64,000 nt of DNA from Clostridium acidisoli DSM 12555 (GCF_900176305.1 NZ_FWXH01000013.1:25165-89164), one strand, 5' to 3'; shown: positions 18,800 through 30,817, counted from the first letter of the stretch. Notes: generated by a model not told the origin, from the letters alone. Numbers and translations are program-made.

Positions 18800-19064
18800 G
18801 AAAGTGAAAATTAAATAAATTAATTGTAAACAAATAGCTGTGATTAGGAAAAGTAATTATTCTAAAAGTTTTAAGCGAATGGGGACGGTGTAAGCCCATA
18901 ACAAATAGGATAATAAAAATCACCTAGGAGCTGATGGCTGAAAGTTTAAGTAAGCTTATTCGTAATTCTGCGTTAAAGAATAGAGTATATTTGTGCTTGA
19001 AAAGATCAGTTAATTAGGTGGTATAGCGAGTTACTTCGTCCTATTTTTAGGGCGAAGTTTTTTT
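18800..19064 (+). ncRNA. T-box leader, tRNA-Ile type
   Basis: The T-box motif AGGTGGTATAGCGAG (19016-19030) is followed by a terminator hairpin, ACTTCGTCCT (19033-19042) with AGGGCGAAGT (19049-19058), and T7. The specifier candidate is ATC (18919-18921, in AAAAATCACC), an Ile codon matching the downstream ileS. An AGTA loop-E-like motif lies in the 5' arm. Confidence 0.92.
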
Positions 19065-19114
19065 ATTATTGTAAAATTATATTATAAATGCATATATGAG
19101 AGGAGATCTAGACT

Positions 19115-22100
19115 ATGTATAAAAGAGTTGATTCTTCTAAATCCTTTGTGGATATGGAGAAAGATGTTTTAAAGCTTTGGGATGAAAAAGAAATAATTAA
19201 GAAAAGCTTTGAATCAAATGAAGATGGTGAATACTTTACTTTTTATGATGGACCACCAACAGCTAATGGAAAACCACATGTTGGTCATGTTATTACAAGA
19301 GTAATGAAGGATATAATACCTAGATACAAAGTAATGAAAGGTTATAAGGTATTAAGAAAAGCTGGATGGGATACACACGGACTTCCTGTTGAACTAGAAA
19401 TAGAAAAAAAGCTTAAAATATCAGGAAAACCACAAATAGAACAATATGGTGTAGAAAAATTTGTTACAGAGTGTAAGGAAAGTGTATTTTCTTACGTAAC
19501 ACTTTGGAGAGAAATGTCTGAAAAATTAGGATATTGGGTAGATATGGATAATCCATATGTAACATATCATAATGAATATATAGAGTCAGTTTGGTGGGCA
19601 TTAAAAACAATGTGGGATAAGGACCTTTTATACAGAGGTCATAAAATCGTTCCTTACTGCCCAAGATGTGGAACAGCACTTTCATCACATGAAGTTGCTC
19701 AAGGTTATAAAGATGTTAAAGAAGCAACTGCTTTTGTTAAATTTAAGGTGCTTGGAGAAGACAACAAATATTTACTTGCATGGACAACAACTCCTTGGAC
19801 ATTACCAAGTAATGTAGCTCTTGCAGTTAATAAAACTTATGATTATGTGGAAGTTATTAATAATGAAGAGCATCTAATTCTTGCTAAAAACCTTTTAAGT
19901 GTACTTGAAGGTGAATATGAAATTGTAAAAGAATTTAAAGGTGAAGAACTTCTAGGAATTCAGTATGAACAGTTATTTAAATATGAAGTTCCAGAAAAGA
20001 AAGCTTTTTATGTTGTTCATGGTGATTTTGTAACTCTTTCTGATGGTACAGGAATAGTTCATATTGCTCCAGCTTATGGTGAAGATGATAATTTACTTGG
20101 TAAAAAATATGATTTACCACTAATAAATTTAGTTGATCTAGAAGGTAAATTTGTAGATGAAGTTGAACCTTGGAAAGGTTTATTTGTTAAAAAAGCTGAT
20201 CCTAAGATACTTCAATATATGGATGAAAACGGAACACTTTATAAATCAGAGAAGTTTACTCACTCATATCCACATTGCTGGAGATGTGACACTCCACTTC
20301 TATATTATCCAAAGGATAGCTGGTTTGTAAAAATGACTTCTTTACGTGATAAATTAGTTAAATATAATAATAAGATAAATTGGTATCCAGATAATATTAG
20401 AACAGGAAGATTTGGAAAATTCGTTGAAAATGTTATAGACTGGGGTATAAGCCGTGATAGATATTGGGGAACGCCACTTCCAATTTGGGAATGTGAATGT
20501 GGTCATAGAGAATGTATTGGAAGTATAGAAGAGCTTAAAAAGAAGGGTAAGGATGTCCCAGAAAATATAGAACTTCACAAACCATACATTGATAAGGTTA
20601 AGTTAATTTGTCCTGATTGCGGTAAGGAAATGAATAGAGTGCAAGAAGTTATAGACTGCTGGTTTGATTCAGGATCAATGCCATTTGCACAACACCATTA
20701 TCCATTTGAAAACAAGGAAGTTTTTGAAAACAACTTCCCAGCACAATTTATATCAGAGGCAGTGGATCAAACAAGAGGATGGTTCTACACATTACTTGCC
20801 ATTTCTACAGCTATTTTTGATACAAATCCTTTTGAAAATTGTGTTGTATTAGGTCATGTATTAGATAAAAATGGTTTGAAAATGTCAAAGCATAAAGGAA
20901 ATGTTGTAGATCCTTTTGATGTACTTGAACATGAAGGCGGAGATGCAGCAAGATGGCATTTTTATACTTCTAGTGCACCATGGCTTCCAACAAGATTCTC
21001 GGAAGAAGATGTAGCTGAAACTCAAAGAAGATTTTTAAGTACACTTTGGAATGTTTACTCATTTTACGTGCTTTATGCAGAAATAGATAAATTTAATCCA
21101 TTAGAGTATAAAGATTTTACATCGGATAATGTAATGGATAAATGGATTTTGTCTAAATTAAATACCCTTGTAAAAGAAGTTGAAGGAGATTTTGAAGGCT
21201 ATAAAATAACTCAAGGTGCACTTGCTATTGAAAATTTTGTAGATGAACTTTCAAATTGGTATGTAAGAAGAAATAGATCAAGATACTGGACTACTGAACT
21301 TACAGATGACAAAATAGGTGCGTATACTACATTATACAATGTATTAGTAACGTTATCTAAAGTTGCGGCTCCATTTATACCATTTATGACTGAACAAATT
21401 TATCAAAGCTTAGTACTCGCAATAGATGAAAAGGCTGAGGAGAGTGTTCATTTATGTAAATGGCCTGAATATAATAGTTCACTTGTAAATAAAGAACTAG
21501 AAGCTCAGATGGATTTAGCATATAAAGTTGTTAAGCTTGGTAGAAGTGCAAGAAATGCTGCTAACATAAAAAATAGACAGCCACTAAAGGAAATGCTTTT
21601 AAGCACAAAAGCACTTCCAGAATATTATGGAGACATTATAAAAGATGAACTTAATATTAAAGAAATTGTATTTGGTGCTGATCTTTCAAAATATGTTAGT
21701 TTTGAAATAAAACCTAATCTACCTGTATTAGGTAAAAAATATGGTAAACTTATACCTGGAATAAAAAAAGCAATTGGTGAAAAGGATCAAATGGAACTTG
21801 CACAGGCTATTAATTCTGGAGAAACAGTTACTGTAGAAGTTCAGGGAACTGAAATTGAACTAAGAAGCGATAATCTTCTTGTAACTATGCACGGACTTGA
21901 AGGGTTTGCATTTGCTGGAGAAGGCGAACATGGAATAGTCCTTGAAACAATAATAACAGAAGAACTTAAAGAAGAAGGTTATTTGAGAGAAATATTAAGT
22001 AAAGTCCAGAACTTTAGAAAAGATAGTGGATTTGAAGTTGCAGATAAAATAAAAATATATGTTTCTGACAATAAGATGTTAGAAGATATTATTAAAAAGT

Positions 22101-22222
22101 TTGAAAGTAATATAATGAAAGAAACATTAGCAGTAGAAATTGTATATGATTCAGAAAGAGAATATACAAAGTTCAATATTAATGGCGAAGAATTAAGTTT
22201 AGCTGTCGAAAAAAGAGCTTAA
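19115..22222 (+). CDS. ileS: Isoleucyl-tRNA synthetase
   Basis: A 1035-residue class I synthetase. It has the HIGH-like motif PHVGHV (about 48-53), an editing (CP1) domain with [12 protein letters not shown], the KMSKS motif [10 protein letters not shown] (about 592), then the anticodon-binding helical domain and a C-terminal extension. The length and the [14 protein letters not shown] stretch fit the eukaryote-like/long IleRS type found in clostridia, which is often less sensitive to mupirocin. Starts at ATG with AGGAG upstream and is controlled by the T-box leader. Confidence 0.96.
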   Translation: MYKRVDSSKSFVDMEKDVLKLWDEKEIIKKSFESNEDGEYFTFYDGPPTANGKPHVGHVITRVMKDIIPRYKVMKGYKVLRKAGWDTHGLPVELEIEKKLKISGKPQIEQYGVEKFVTECKESVFSYVTLWREMSEKLGYWVDMDNPYVTYHNEYIESVWWALKTMWDKDLLYRGHKIVPYCPRCGTALSSHEVAQGYKDVKEATAFVKFKVLGEDNKYLLAWTTTPWTLPSNVALAVNKTYDYVEVINNEEHLILAKNLLSVLEGEYEIVKEFKGEELLGIQYEQLFKYEVPEKKAFYVVHGDFVTLSDGTGIVHIAPAYGEDDNLLGKKYDLPLINLVDLEGKFVDEVEPWKGLFVKKADPKILQYMDENGTLYKSEKFTHSYPHCWRCDTPLLYYPKDSWFVKMTSLRDKLVKYNNKINWYPDNIRTGRFGKFVENVIDWGISRDRYWGTPLPIWECECGHRECIGSIEELKKKGKDVPENIELHKPYIDKVKLICPDCGKEMNRVQEVIDCWFDSGSMPFAQHHYPFENKEVFENNFPAQFISEAVDQTRGWFYTLLAISTAIFDTNPFENCVVLGHVLDKNGLKMSKHKGNVVDPFDVLEHEGGDAARWHFYTSSAPWLPTRFSEEDVAETQRRFLSTLWNVYSFYVLYAEIDKFNPLEYKDFTSDNVMDKWILSKLNTLVKEVEGDFEGYKITQGALAIENFVDELSNWYVRRNRSRYWTTELTDDKIGAYTTLYNVLVTLSKVAAPFIPFMTEQIYQSLVLAIDEKAEESVHLCKWPEYNSSLVNKELEAQMDLAYKVVKLGRSARNAANIKNRQPLKEMLLSTKALPEYYGDIIKDELNIKEIVFGADLSKYVSFEIKPNLPVLGKKYGKLIPGIKKAIGEKDQMELAQAINSGETVTVEVQGTEIELRSDNLLVTMHGLEGFAFAGEGEHGIVLETIITEELKEEGYLREILSKVQNFRKDSGFEVADKIKIYVSDNKMLEDIIKKFESNIMKETLAVEIVYDSEREYTKFNINGEELSLAVEKRA

Positions 22223-22261
22223 GCGTATATCTCTAAAAAATAAAATGTGATTTTTATAGTT

Positions 22262-22308
22262 AAAAGCTATGTTTATTGAAACTTAGGTAGAAATAAACAT
22301 AGCTTTTT
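22262..22308 (+). terminator. Terminator after ileS
   Basis: Near-perfect 16-bp stem AAAAGCTATGTTTATT (22262-22277) with its complement (22292-22307) and a T-run. Confidence 0.85.
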
Positions 22309-22439
22309 AATATATAAAACTTGTAAAATAGATATAATTCAAGTAATATTGTATAATAGAGAGTATTTATTAAGGGATAGTAATGAATACGTTTATAGAT
22401 AAGTGTAAGTGCAAATATAAATTTAGGAGTTGATAAAAA

Positions 22440-23444
22440 ATGGCAGCTTCAATAAAAGATGTAGCTAAAGAAGCAGGTGTATCAATTGCAACCGTTTCAA
22501 GAGTTCTTAATGATGTAGATGTAGTAAATGAAGAAACAAAGAAAAAGGTAATAGAGGCAATAAAAAAATTGGATTATAGACCTAATATTGTTGCTAGAAG
22601 TCTAAAAACACAGAAAACAAGAACTATAGGAATAGTTGTACCGGATATTTCAAATCAATTTTATCCAGAAATAGTTAGAGGAGCAGAGGACGTAGCCAAT
22701 ATATACAATTATAATGTCATACTTTGTAACACTGATTTAGATTCTGAAAAAGAAGTGGAATATCTAAAAGTTCTTCGAGAAAAAATGGTAGATGGTGTAA
22801 TATATATGAGTAATTCCATGGAAGATGAAATTATAGACACACTTAATAATTTAAAACTACCAACAGTACTTGTTGAAACAAACTCAAAAAATAATGAATT
22901 TCCGAGTGTAACAATAGATAATGAAAAGGCAGCTTATGATGCAACTACATATCTTATTAAAAACGGAAATAAGAAAATTGCATATATTGGAGTAAATCCA
23001 GATTCAGCTAATGCAAGTGGACTAAGGTTTTTAGGATATAAAAAGGCCTTAGAGGATAATGGAATTAAGTATGATGAAAAATTAATTCAATTTGGCGGAC
23101 TTAAAGCTGCAGATGGAAGAGACGGTATGGAAGTAATAATAAACAAGGTTAAAGATATAGATGCAGCCTTTTGTTGTAGTGATGAAATAGCAATGGGAGT
23201 TATAAATACTTTAAGGGATAAAGGAATAAAAGTACCAGAACAAGTTGATGTAATGGGATTTGATAATATATATGCGGCATCTATTTATTATCCTAAACTT
23301 ACAACTATAGAAGAGCCTATGTATGATATGGGATCTGTAGGAATGAGGATGCTTATTAAACTAGTTAACAAAAAGGAAATTGAACAGAAACATTACGTAT
23401 TAGATCATAAGTTAATAGAAAGAGATTCAAGTAAAAGATCATAA
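22440..23444 (+). CDS. ccpA: LacI/GalR-family regulator, CcpA-like
   Basis: A 334-residue repressor. The N-terminal helix-turn-helix with hinge helix reads IKDVAKEAGVSIATVSRVLN and YRPNIVARSLK (about 4-60), followed by a periplasmic-binding-type core with IGIVVPDISNQFYPEIVRGA and the C-terminal VDVMGFDNIYAAS. It closely resembles CcpA, the HPr-Ser-P-dependent carbon catabolite regulator that binds cre sites; cre-like sequences occur at 59505 and 62192 in this window. Monocistronic with its own terminator. The CcpA identity rests on overall resemblance rather than a decisive residue. Confidence 0.8.
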   Translation: MAASIKDVAKEAGVSIATVSRVLNDVDVVNEETKKKVIEAIKKLDYRPNIVARSLKTQKTRTIGIVVPDISNQFYPEIVRGAEDVANIYNYNVILCNTDLDSEKEVEYLKVLREKMVDGVIYMSNSMEDEIIDTLNNLKLPTVLVETNSKNNEFPSVTIDNEKAAYDATTYLIKNGNKKIAYIGVNPDSANASGLRFLGYKKALEDNGIKYDEKLIQFGGLKAADGRDGMEVIINKVKDIDAAFCCSDEIAMGVINTLRDKGIKVPEQVDVMGFDNIYAASIYYPKLTTIEEPMYDMGSVGMRMLIKLVNKKEIEQKHYVLDHKLIERDSSKRS

Positions 23445-23461
23445 ATTTATGGTCTTTTTTT
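23434..23461 (+). terminator. Terminator overlapping the end of the CcpA-like gene
   Basis: Stem AAGATCATAAATTTATGGTCTT followed by T7; the stem includes the stop codon. Confidence 0.8.
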
Positions 23462-23565
23462 ATTTGCTCAAAATATATTAAAAAATAAAAAATATATTCC
23501 ATTTATTGTAAAATATGTTATAATAATTTAAGCGATAGTTATAGTAATTTATGGGAGTGATAAAA

Positions 23566-26500
23566 GTGGAAAGTACAACTAATAATGTAAAAAAATTATT
23601 AACATATTTGCTTAGCATAAAAAACATGGATGAAGAATTTATAAGAAACATTAATGAATATGAAAAACTTTTTTGGAGTACTGATTTAAAAAGCAGCAAT
23701 GAAGTATTAAAAGAAGATAGTGATAAGGATGAATTTTGGTTTTGCATAGATAAGACTGATAAGAATATGTATGATGAGTTTTTCCAGCTATATACACTGA
23801 AACAAAAAGATGATGAAAATCATGAAATAATATGGGCGGATTATATACTGGCATGGGAAAAAGATGACAAAAAAATTGTACATCCACTTGTCACTACAAA
23901 GTTAGAGCTTTCTTTTGATGCAGTTAATGCAAGATTTTTTCTTAAACCATACGATTGTAAAATGAAAATGGAGCTTGATATATTTGCTGGGATTAATATA
24001 GCTAATATAAATGAAATATTGAAAATAAAAGAGGAAATAGAGAATAGTAGCTTAGATTTCAGAAATTTAGAAGAGGTGTCAAGTATATTAAATAAAGTAG
24101 TACATTATTTAAGTTCAAACATAAATGAAAGTGGTGAAATACAAAAAAATTCAGGTAAAGCTGATAATTTTAAAATAACAGGATGTCCAATTATATATAA
24201 TTCACCACTTGTAATTGTGAGGAAAAGTGATCATAGATTGTGGCATAACGAACTTGTAAATATATTAAAGCTTATTGATGATGGATATCAGATTCCACCT
24301 ACAGTAGCATCAATTGTTAGTTCAGATAAAGTAAAAGAAGACATAAAAGATAAAGCACAGTGGGTTGGTGTAGGGAAGGACATTTTATTTCCACTTCCTA
24401 GTAATGAGGAACAAAGAGAAGTGGCAAGAAGGCTTGCAGAGGACTTTGGATTGGTTGTGGAAGGTCCACCAGGAACAGGTAAAAGTCAAACCATTGTAAA
24501 TCTAATTTGCCATCTTTTAGCTCATGGTAAAAGAGTTTTAATAACAAGCCAAACTGGTAGGGCATTAAGGGTTTTATCTGAAAAAATTCCTGAAGAAATA
24601 AAACCACTGTGCATTAGCATATTAGGTGATGATGCAAAAGCTCTAAGAAATGTAGATGATTCTTTAAGGATAATTACTGAGAATTTATCTATGGATCCTA
24701 AAGACTTAAAAGCAGATATAACTTCATTACAGAGAGATTTAGATAGTTGCAAAAAAAGACAACTGGAGCTTTGCGAGAAACTAAATGAAACCGAAAATAT
24801 TGAAAGTAATAAAATCAATGTTAATGGGAATCTACTTTCACTTATTGATGTGGCTAGGTGGGTGAAAGAAAATGATGAAGATTTTGCTTGGATAGAAGAT
24901 AATATAAAATTTGATTACAAGTGCCCACTGACGGACGATGAATTCTCTTACTTAGTTGATCTTCTAGATGAAATTGATGAAGATGACTATATACAAATAA
25001 ATAGGTTTAAAAAGGTTTTGAACCAGATGCCAAGCTATAGTGAGATTTATGAAAATATAAGTAAATTTAAAGATATTAACGAGAACTATGAAGTGTATAT
25101 AAACAATCTAAAAGACTGGTCGATTTCATATAATTGCAAATTAGACTATATAAAACTTTTAAATGTCTTAACTAAGGCTGAAAAGCAAATGGATAAAATA
25201 GAGGGATCATGGCTTAAAAAAGTTATGAATGATTATTATAATAGTGAGATTATTAGACCTGTTTTAAAACATTTATATATGAGGAGCAGTGTTTATATAA
25301 AAGATTTATCTGAAATTCAAAGGAGACTTACCGTTCATAATATAGTACTTCCGAGCGAAAAGCCATTTGAAGTGTTTAAAAAAGATTTTAAATTTATATA
25401 TGAGCATATAAAGAAAAATGGAGACATTAGCAAATTTTTTATAAAGACACATAAAAAATACAAATATATTTTTGATAATTGTTTTGTAGATGACAAACCA
25501 ATTATACAAAGAGAAGAAGCTGAAATGATAAATCTCTATATAAGTAAAAATAAATTAGAAAGAGATTTTATGAATTTATGGAATAATAATATGAAGGACT
25601 ACGAAAGTTTTAAGGTAAAGGACTTTAATATTAATACAATGATGGTCTTAGAGGAATGTATAAGAGGGTTAAGTACAATTGTTGATTGGAATATGGATAT
25701 TAAGAGCAAGGTTATAAAAGAAATGGGTGATTTAATATTCCTAGATAGCATGGATTGGTACGACAAAAAAACTTATACTTATTTAAAAAACATAGTTATA
25801 AGCCTAAAAAATATTAATGAGTATTTAAGAATTAAAGCATACATTTTAAATGTAAAAAAGATGTGCCATGGACATGAATACTTCAATGCATTAGAAACGG
25901 CTATAGAACATATGAATCTAAAAGAAATTAATGATGCATATAAAGAGATAGATAGACTAAAAATGATGATTACTAATGTGGAGGATATAGAAGCAAATTT
26001 AAATAAAATAAGAGATAAAGCACCAAAATTTTCAACAAAACTTATAGGCAGCAAAGATAGAAGTAAATTTAAAAATTTTAACAAGGCTTGGAACATATCA
26101 AGATTTAAAAGTCTACTAAAAAAGGCACATAACATTAGACCTGAATTAGTAGAAAAATTATTAAAAGAAGAAGAATTTAAAGAAAGTATGTTAATAGAAA
26201 AAATTGTTTCTAAAAGAGCTTGGTATAAGCAAATAATAAATACTTCAGATTTACAAAGAAAAAGTTTATATGCTTGGATTCAGGCAGCTAAGAGGATAGG
26301 GAGAGGACGAAGTAAGTTTGCAGATAAATATAGAGACATTGCACAAAGGGAAATGGAGGCTTGCAAAGATTCCATACCAGTTTGGATAATGCCACTTAAC
26401 AAAATTATTGAAAATATAAAAGTAAATAATAATCCTTTTGATGTTGTAATTTTTGATGAAAGTAGTCAGTGTGATATATTTTCAATTTGTGCTCTATTTA

Positions 26501-27621
26501 GAGCAAAGAGGGCGGTGGTAGTTGGGGATGACAAACAAATTAGCCCGCAACTTGTAGGCGTGGACCAAGGCACCGTAAACAGTTTGATAAATAAATACTT
26601 ATTGGAAATACCACATAATGAATGTTTTGATTTAGAAACTAGCCTTTATAATACAACACTTAGATCTTTCCCAAGTAGAATTTTACTTAAGGAACACTTT
26701 AGATGTTTGCCTGAAATTATAGGTTTTAGCAATAAACTATGTTACTCAAATGAAATAATTCCTTTAAGGTATAACTATGGACAAAATGGATTAGGTGCAC
26801 CTATAAAATTTGTTAAGGTTACAAATGGGCAAAGGGATAAAATTAAAAATATAAATATGGAGGAAGCTAAGTTAATAAGTGAGAAAATATATGAGTGTTG
26901 TGGAAATAAAAAATACGATGGCATGACTATGGGAGTTATATCTCTTCTTGGTGACTCGCAAGCTGATATTATTGAAGGATTAATACGGGAACAAATTGGT
27001 GAAAATGAAATGTTAAATAGGAGAATAGTATGTGGTGATGCATATTCATTCCAAGGAGATGAAAGGGATATTATATTCTTATCAATGGTAGTAGGTGACA
27101 ATGTAAAATTTACAGCACTTACGAGAGAAGTTGATATAAGAAGATTTAATGTTGCAGTAAGTAGAGCGAAAAATCAAATCTGGCTTTTTTGTTCTATAAA
27201 TTTGGAAAATTTAAATCCAGAGTGTGTGAGAACAAAACTCTTAAGATATTGCTTAAATCCAGCTATAAACAATGAAACTATTGATAAGGAGCCTAAAGTT
27301 TTTAAAAGTAATTTTCATAAAAATGTGTTTAAAAAAATAAAAGACAAGGGTTATAGAATAACCTCTTGCGAGGAACTAAAACATTATAATATAGACTTTG
27401 TTGTGGAGGGAAGTAAAAGCAAGATAGCAATAATATGTAATGGAAGTAAACAAGATAATATGGATTTTAAAAATAAATATGAAAAAAGAATGACGCTTAA
27501 AAGAGTTGGCTGGACATTTTATAAAATAAATGAAAGTGAATTTTATATGAATGGAGAAAAAGCTATGGAAGGCTTATGGAGTAAATTGGACTTCTTAGGT
27601 ATAGAAAAAATCATTGCGTAG
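23566..27621 (+). CDS. SF1 helicase with degenerate PD-(D/E)xK-like C-terminus
   Basis: A protein of about 1351 residues of the UPF1/DNA2-like SF1B group. Walker A is VVEGPPGTGKSQTIVN (about 303-318). It is followed by a long coiled-coil insert of about 500 residues rich in Lys/Glu/Ile. The rest of the motor follows: VVIFDESSQCD (Walker B), VVGDDKQISP, LKEHFRCLPEI, AYSFQGDERDII and FNVAVSRAKNQIW. The last 100 residues resemble the Vsr/DUF559-like nuclease tail of such helicases, but where IExDG is expected there is IICNG, so the nuclease looks dead. GTG 23566 is chosen over ATG 23551 because GGGAG precedes it. Single gene; role in repair, RNA handling or defence is open. Confidence 0.8.
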   Translation: MESTTNNVKKLLTYLLSIKNMDEEFIRNINEYEKLFWSTDLKSSNEVLKEDSDKDEFWFCIDKTDKNMYDEFFQLYTLKQKDDENHEIIWADYILAWEKDDKKIVHPLVTTKLELSFDAVNARFFLKPYDCKMKMELDIFAGINIANINEILKIKEEIENSSLDFRNLEEVSSILNKVVHYLSSNINESGEIQKNSGKADNFKITGCPIIYNSPLVIVRKSDHRLWHNELVNILKLIDDGYQIPPTVASIVSSDKVKEDIKDKAQWVGVGKDILFPLPSNEEQREVARRLAEDFGLVVEGPPGTGKSQTIVNLICHLLAHGKRVLITSQTGRALRVLSEKIPEEIKPLCISILGDDAKALRNVDDSLRIITENLSMDPKDLKADITSLQRDLDSCKKRQLELCEKLNETENIESNKINVNGNLLSLIDVARWVKENDEDFAWIEDNIKFDYKCPLTDDEFSYLVDLLDEIDEDDYIQINRFKKVLNQMPSYSEIYENISKFKDINENYEVYINNLKDWSISYNCKLDYIKLLNVLTKAEKQMDKIEGSWLKKVMNDYYNSEIIRPVLKHLYMRSSVYIKDLSEIQRRLTVHNIVLPSEKPFEVFKKDFKFIYEHIKKNGDISKFFIKTHKKYKYIFDNCFVDDKPIIQREEAEMINLYISKNKLERDFMNLWNNNMKDYESFKVKDFNINTMMVLEECIRGLSTIVDWNMDIKSKVIKEMGDLIFLDSMDWYDKKTYTYLKNIVISLKNINEYLRIKAYILNVKKMCHGHEYFNALETAIEHMNLKEINDAYKEIDRLKMMITNVEDIEANLNKIRDKAPKFSTKLIGSKDRSKFKNFNKAWNISRFKSLLKKAHNIRPELVEKLLKEEEFKESMLIEKIVSKRAWYKQIINTSDLQRKSLYAWIQAAKRIGRGRSKFADKYRDIAQREMEACKDSIPVWIMPLNKIIENIKVNNNPFDVVIFDESSQCDIFSICALFRAKRAVVVGDDKQISPQLVGVDQGTVNSLINKYLLEIPHNECFDLETSLYNTTLRSFPSRILLKEHFRCLPEIIGFSNKLCYSNEIIPLRYNYGQNGLGAPIKFVKVTNGQRDKIKNINMEEAKLISEKIYECCGNKKYDGMTMGVISLLGDSQADIIEGLIREQIGENEMLNRRIVCGDAYSFQGDERDIIFLSMVVGDNVKFTALTREVDIRRFNVAVSRAKNQIWLFCSINLENLNPECVRTKLLRYCLNPAINNETIDKEPKVFKSNFHKNVFKKIKDKGYRITSCEELKHYNIDFVVEGSKSKIAIICNGSKQDNMDFKNKYEKRMTLKRVGWTFYKINESEFYMNGEKAMEGLWSKLDFLGIEKIIA

Positions 27622-27779
27622 ACGCCGTTAAATGTGTTAATATTGTAATGAAAATACATATAAATACAAAAGATTTATGGCTGATGACTTTTGTAGTAGG
27701 TTTTCTTGTAAATGTTTTAATATACAAGATCTAAAATATGCTGAAAAGTTACATTAACATATTTCAAGGGGGGATACTT

Positions 27780-29033
27780 ATGAAATTAAGTGCTAAATTG
27801 TGGTTACGTATTATGTTTCAGTCATTATTGCTTATTGTTTTATTAGGTGTTATTATGGATGTTCAAGGTACGCCTAGTAACATTTTAATAAGAACATTAG
27901 GTATTTATGCTGTAATAAATATAATAGTGTCATTGTTTATTTCAATGTTGAGTTCAAGACTTATTTCTAAGCCTTTAACAGGATTTGCTAAAACTATGAA
28001 GAAGATATCTGGTGGAGACTTCACAGTAGAAATTAAATCAAAAAGCAACGATGAAATAGGTCAATTGGGAACATTAATGAGTGATACAATAAAAAGCATT
28101 AGAGATTCTATTTCTGGTGTAAAACACAATGGACTGGAAATTAATGAGTCAGCGTCAGCACTTTCTGAAACTTCCAATGAGATGGTTACAGCAGTAAATG
28201 AAGTTTCTAGTGCAATACAAGAAGTAGCAAATGGAGCTAGTTCTCAGGCACAAGACTTAGTTGATGTGGTAAATTTAGTATCTGACTTAACAAAAGAACT
28301 AGATGCTACTAAAGATAGACTCGTTAAAGCAACAAAAGAAGTAAAAAATGCTGAGGCGAAAGCAGTGGATGGCAACAGCCAGGTTGATGTTCTTATTGGA
28401 ACTCTAGTATCAGTAAAAGAAGCATTTGATAAGGTAGTTGAAAAAGTAGATAATCTGTCAGGAGCTGTTTCAAAAATTGGAAACATTACAGATGCTATAA
28501 ATGATATATCGGAACAAACCAATTTATTAGCCCTTAATGCAGCAATAGAAGCAGCAAGAGCCGGTGAACATGGAAAAGGCTTTGCAGTAGTTGCTGAAGA
28601 AGTTAGAAAACTTGCAGAGGAATCACAAAAATCATCAGAAGAAATTATGAATTTAGTTAAAGATATAGGAAATGAAACTAAAGAAGTTAAAACAACTTCT
28701 GATAGTGTGGGAGATTTACTTGATGGGCAGGCAGAGGCTGCAAACAATACAGCTATAGTTTTATATGACATTGTTGATGCTGTAAATGCGGTTGTGCCAT
28801 TAATGGATGATGCAAACAGCTCTATCAATACTGTTGTAGCTGCAAAAGACGAAGTACTAAACAAAGTACAGTCTGTTTCAGCAGTGGCTGAAGAAGTTTC
28901 AGCATCCTCAGAACAAATATCAGCATCTTCACAGGAAATGCTTGCATCTGCTGAAGAGGTAAAAAATCATTCAGATAGGGTCGATCAAGTTTCAAGGGAT
29001 TTAAGAGAAAAAGTTGAAAAATTTACTGTATAA
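27780..29033 (+). CDS. Methyl-accepting chemotaxis protein with minimal sensor part
   Basis: A 417-residue chemoreceptor. Two TM helices (about 8-27 and 38-62) are separated by only about 12 residues, so there is almost no extracellular domain. A HAMP domain ([19 protein letters not shown]) and a long coiled-coil signalling domain follow, with the hairpin tip [30 protein letters not shown]. It probably senses membrane or cytoplasmic conditions. ATG 27780 follows AAGGGGGG; an in-frame ATG at 27738 lacks a ribosome site. Confidence 0.9.
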   Translation: MKLSAKLWLRIMFQSLLLIVLLGVIMDVQGTPSNILIRTLGIYAVINIIVSLFISMLSSRLISKPLTGFAKTMKKISGGDFTVEIKSKSNDEIGQLGTLMSDTIKSIRDSISGVKHNGLEINESASALSETSNEMVTAVNEVSSAIQEVANGASSQAQDLVDVVNLVSDLTKELDATKDRLVKATKEVKNAEAKAVDGNSQVDVLIGTLVSVKEAFDKVVEKVDNLSGAVSKIGNITDAINDISEQTNLLALNAAIEAARAGEHGKGFAVVAEEVRKLAEESQKSSEEIMNLVKDIGNETKEVKTTSDSVGDLLDGQAEAANNTAIVLYDIVDAVNAVVPLMDDANSSINTVVAAKDEVLNKVQSVSAVAEEVSASSEQISASSQEMLASAEEVKNHSDRVDQVSRDLREKVEKFTV

Positions 29034-29036
29034 ATT

Positions 29037-29070
29037 AGAAGAGCTTGCAAATTTGTGGGCTCTTCTTTTG
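29037..29070 (+). terminator. Terminator after the chemoreceptor gene
   Basis: Stem AGAAGAGC (29037-29044) with GCTCTTCT (29059-29066) and a T-rich tail. Confidence 0.75.
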
Positions 29071-29171
29071 TTTTAAAAATAATTATTGGTCAATCGTCTT
29101 GAGTTTATTATATAAAATGAACTATAATTAATCATCAAGACATTAATATTAATATGATAGGAGGAAATTTT

Positions 29172-30404
29172 ATGTATAGTGCAGTTGAAAGACTTTTAAA
29201 GTATGTAAAATTTAACACAAAATCTGATGAAAACACAAGAGTTACACCAAGTACAAAAGGTCAATTAGTATTAGGTGAAGAATTAAAGAAAGAATTAGAA
29301 GAGTTAGGGCTAAAGGATGTGTCGTTAGATAAAAATGGATATATAATGGCCACACTTCCTAAGAATGTTGATAAGGAAGTTAAAACTATAGGTTTTATAG
29401 CTCATATGGATACAAGTCCAGATATGACAGCAGATAATGTAAAACCACAAGTTGTAGAAAACTACGATGGAAAAGACATAATACTTAATCAAAAAGAAAA
29501 TATAATATTATCACCAAGTGATTTTCCTGAAATAACAAGATATATTGGAAAAACACTTATTACTACGGATGGAACAACACTTCTTGGAGCAGATGATAAG
29601 GCAGGAGTTTCTGAAATCATGGCAGCCATAGAATACCTTGTGAAAAATCCACAAATACCACATGGTACAATAAAAGTTGGATTTACACCGGATGAGGAAA
29701 TAGGAGAAGGTGCAGATCATTTTGATGTTGAAAAATTTGGAGCGGAATTAGCATACACCGTTGATGGTGGAGAAATTGGTGAACTGGAGTATGAAAACTT
29801 TAATGCTGCCACGGCTAAAATTCATATTAAAGGAAGAAATGTTCACCCTGGTACAGCTAAAAACAAGATGATAAGCTCAATGCATATAGCTAACGAATTT
29901 ATAAACTTAATTCCAAACAATGAGAGACCAGAGTATACAGAAGGTTATGAGGGTTTTTATCACCTTATATCAATTAGTGGTGAGGTTGAGGAAAGTAATT
30001 TAGCATTTATTGTTAGAGATTTTGATAGAGATAACTTTGAAAAAAGAAAAAAATTAATTATTAGTATTGGAGAATTTATAAATCAAAAGTATGGTGATAA
30101 ATTAGTAGAGGTAAATATAAAAGATCAATATTACAATATGAAAGAGAAGGTTGAACCTGTAAAATACATTGTGGATATAGCTTATAAGGCTATGGAGCAG
30201 GTTGATGTAACTCCTAAGGTAAGTCCAATAAGAGGCGGCACAGATGGAGCTAGACTTTCATTTATGGGGTTACCAACTCCTAATTTGTTTACTGGAGGAC
30301 ATAATTTTCATGGAAAATATGAATTTATACCAACCTTTGCTATGGAAAAGGCAGTAGATGTAATATTAAAAATAATTGAAATTTATGTTAAGGATGAAAT
30401 ATAG
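29172..30404 (+). CDS. pepT: Peptidase T (tripeptide aminopeptidase, M20B)
   Basis: A 410-residue dizinc cytoplasmic aminopeptidase that removes the N-terminal residue of tripeptides. Zn ligands and catalytic residues are seen in [50 protein letters not shown] and the final [16 protein letters not shown] 29172 follows AGGAGGAAATTTT; the frame extends six codons upstream but that ATG overlaps the ribosome site. Monocistronic. Confidence 0.95.
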   Translation: MYSAVERLLKYVKFNTKSDENTRVTPSTKGQLVLGEELKKELEELGLKDVSLDKNGYIMATLPKNVDKEVKTIGFIAHMDTSPDMTADNVKPQVVENYDGKDIILNQKENIILSPSDFPEITRYIGKTLITTDGTTLLGADDKAGVSEIMAAIEYLVKNPQIPHGTIKVGFTPDEEIGEGADHFDVEKFGAELAYTVDGGEIGELEYENFNAATAKIHIKGRNVHPGTAKNKMISSMHIANEFINLIPNNERPEYTEGYEGFYHLISISGEVEESNLAFIVRDFDRDNFEKRKKLIISIGEFINQKYGDKLVEVNIKDQYYNMKEKVEPVKYIVDIAYKAMEQVDVTPKVSPIRGGTDGARLSFMGLPTPNLFTGGHNFHGKYEFIPTFAMEKAVDVILKIIEIYVKDEI

Positions 30405-30541
30405 ATTAAGTAATGAAATTAACAAATTATTAATACTTTATTAAGTGATATTTAATACCTTTTTATGAAATTATGTTATAATAAAAATAGTTAATTAAAG
30501 AGTTTGAGGATAACATATGTTTATAGAAAGAAGTGATAATA

Positions 30542-30817
30542 ATGGAATTTGTGGGAAGAAGTTTTTCAGGGGTTTTAAAGACAATAGCTGTTATAGTAGG
30601 AGTAGTTGTTTTTGGTTACTTATTTATTCATGCAATACCTCTCTTATTAGTAGCGGTTGCAGTAATTTACGGGGTTTTGAAATTTAAAAACTATATAAGA
30701 AGTAAATCTGCAATAAAAAATGCAAAAGTTAGGAAAAATGTAATGCAGGAAAATGATTCAAAAACATATGAGGATTTAGATAGCGATATAATAGACGTAG
30801 ACTATAGGGAAGTATAG
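30542..30817 (+). CDS. Small membrane protein, unknown function
   Basis: A 91-residue protein with two adjacent hydrophobic stretches (about 10-45: TIAVIVGVVVFGYLFIHAIP and LLLVAVAVIYGVL), then a basic segment and an acidic tail (EDLDSDIIDVDYREV). It resembles small clostridial membrane proteins with a charged cytoplasmic tail; no family is recognised with certainty. ATG 30542 is preferred to GTG 30533, with AGAAAGAAG as the ribosome site. A terminator follows directly. Confidence 0.7.
   Translation: MEFVGRSFSGVLKTIAVIVGVVVFGYLFIHAIPLLLVAVAVIYGVLKFKNYIRSKSAIKNAKVRKNVMQENDSKTYEDLDSDIIDVDYREV

Noticed and set aside
27738..27779. Upstream ATG for the chemoreceptor
   Set aside because: No ribosome site, whereas AAGGGGGG precedes ATG 27780.
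28244..28864. Long antisense open frame opposite the chemoreceptor gene
   Set aside because: No ribosome site; Ser/Ala-rich composition is the mirror of the coiled-coil coding strand. Similar antisense frames over RND, ABC permease, pyc and the PBP genes were rejected for the same reason.
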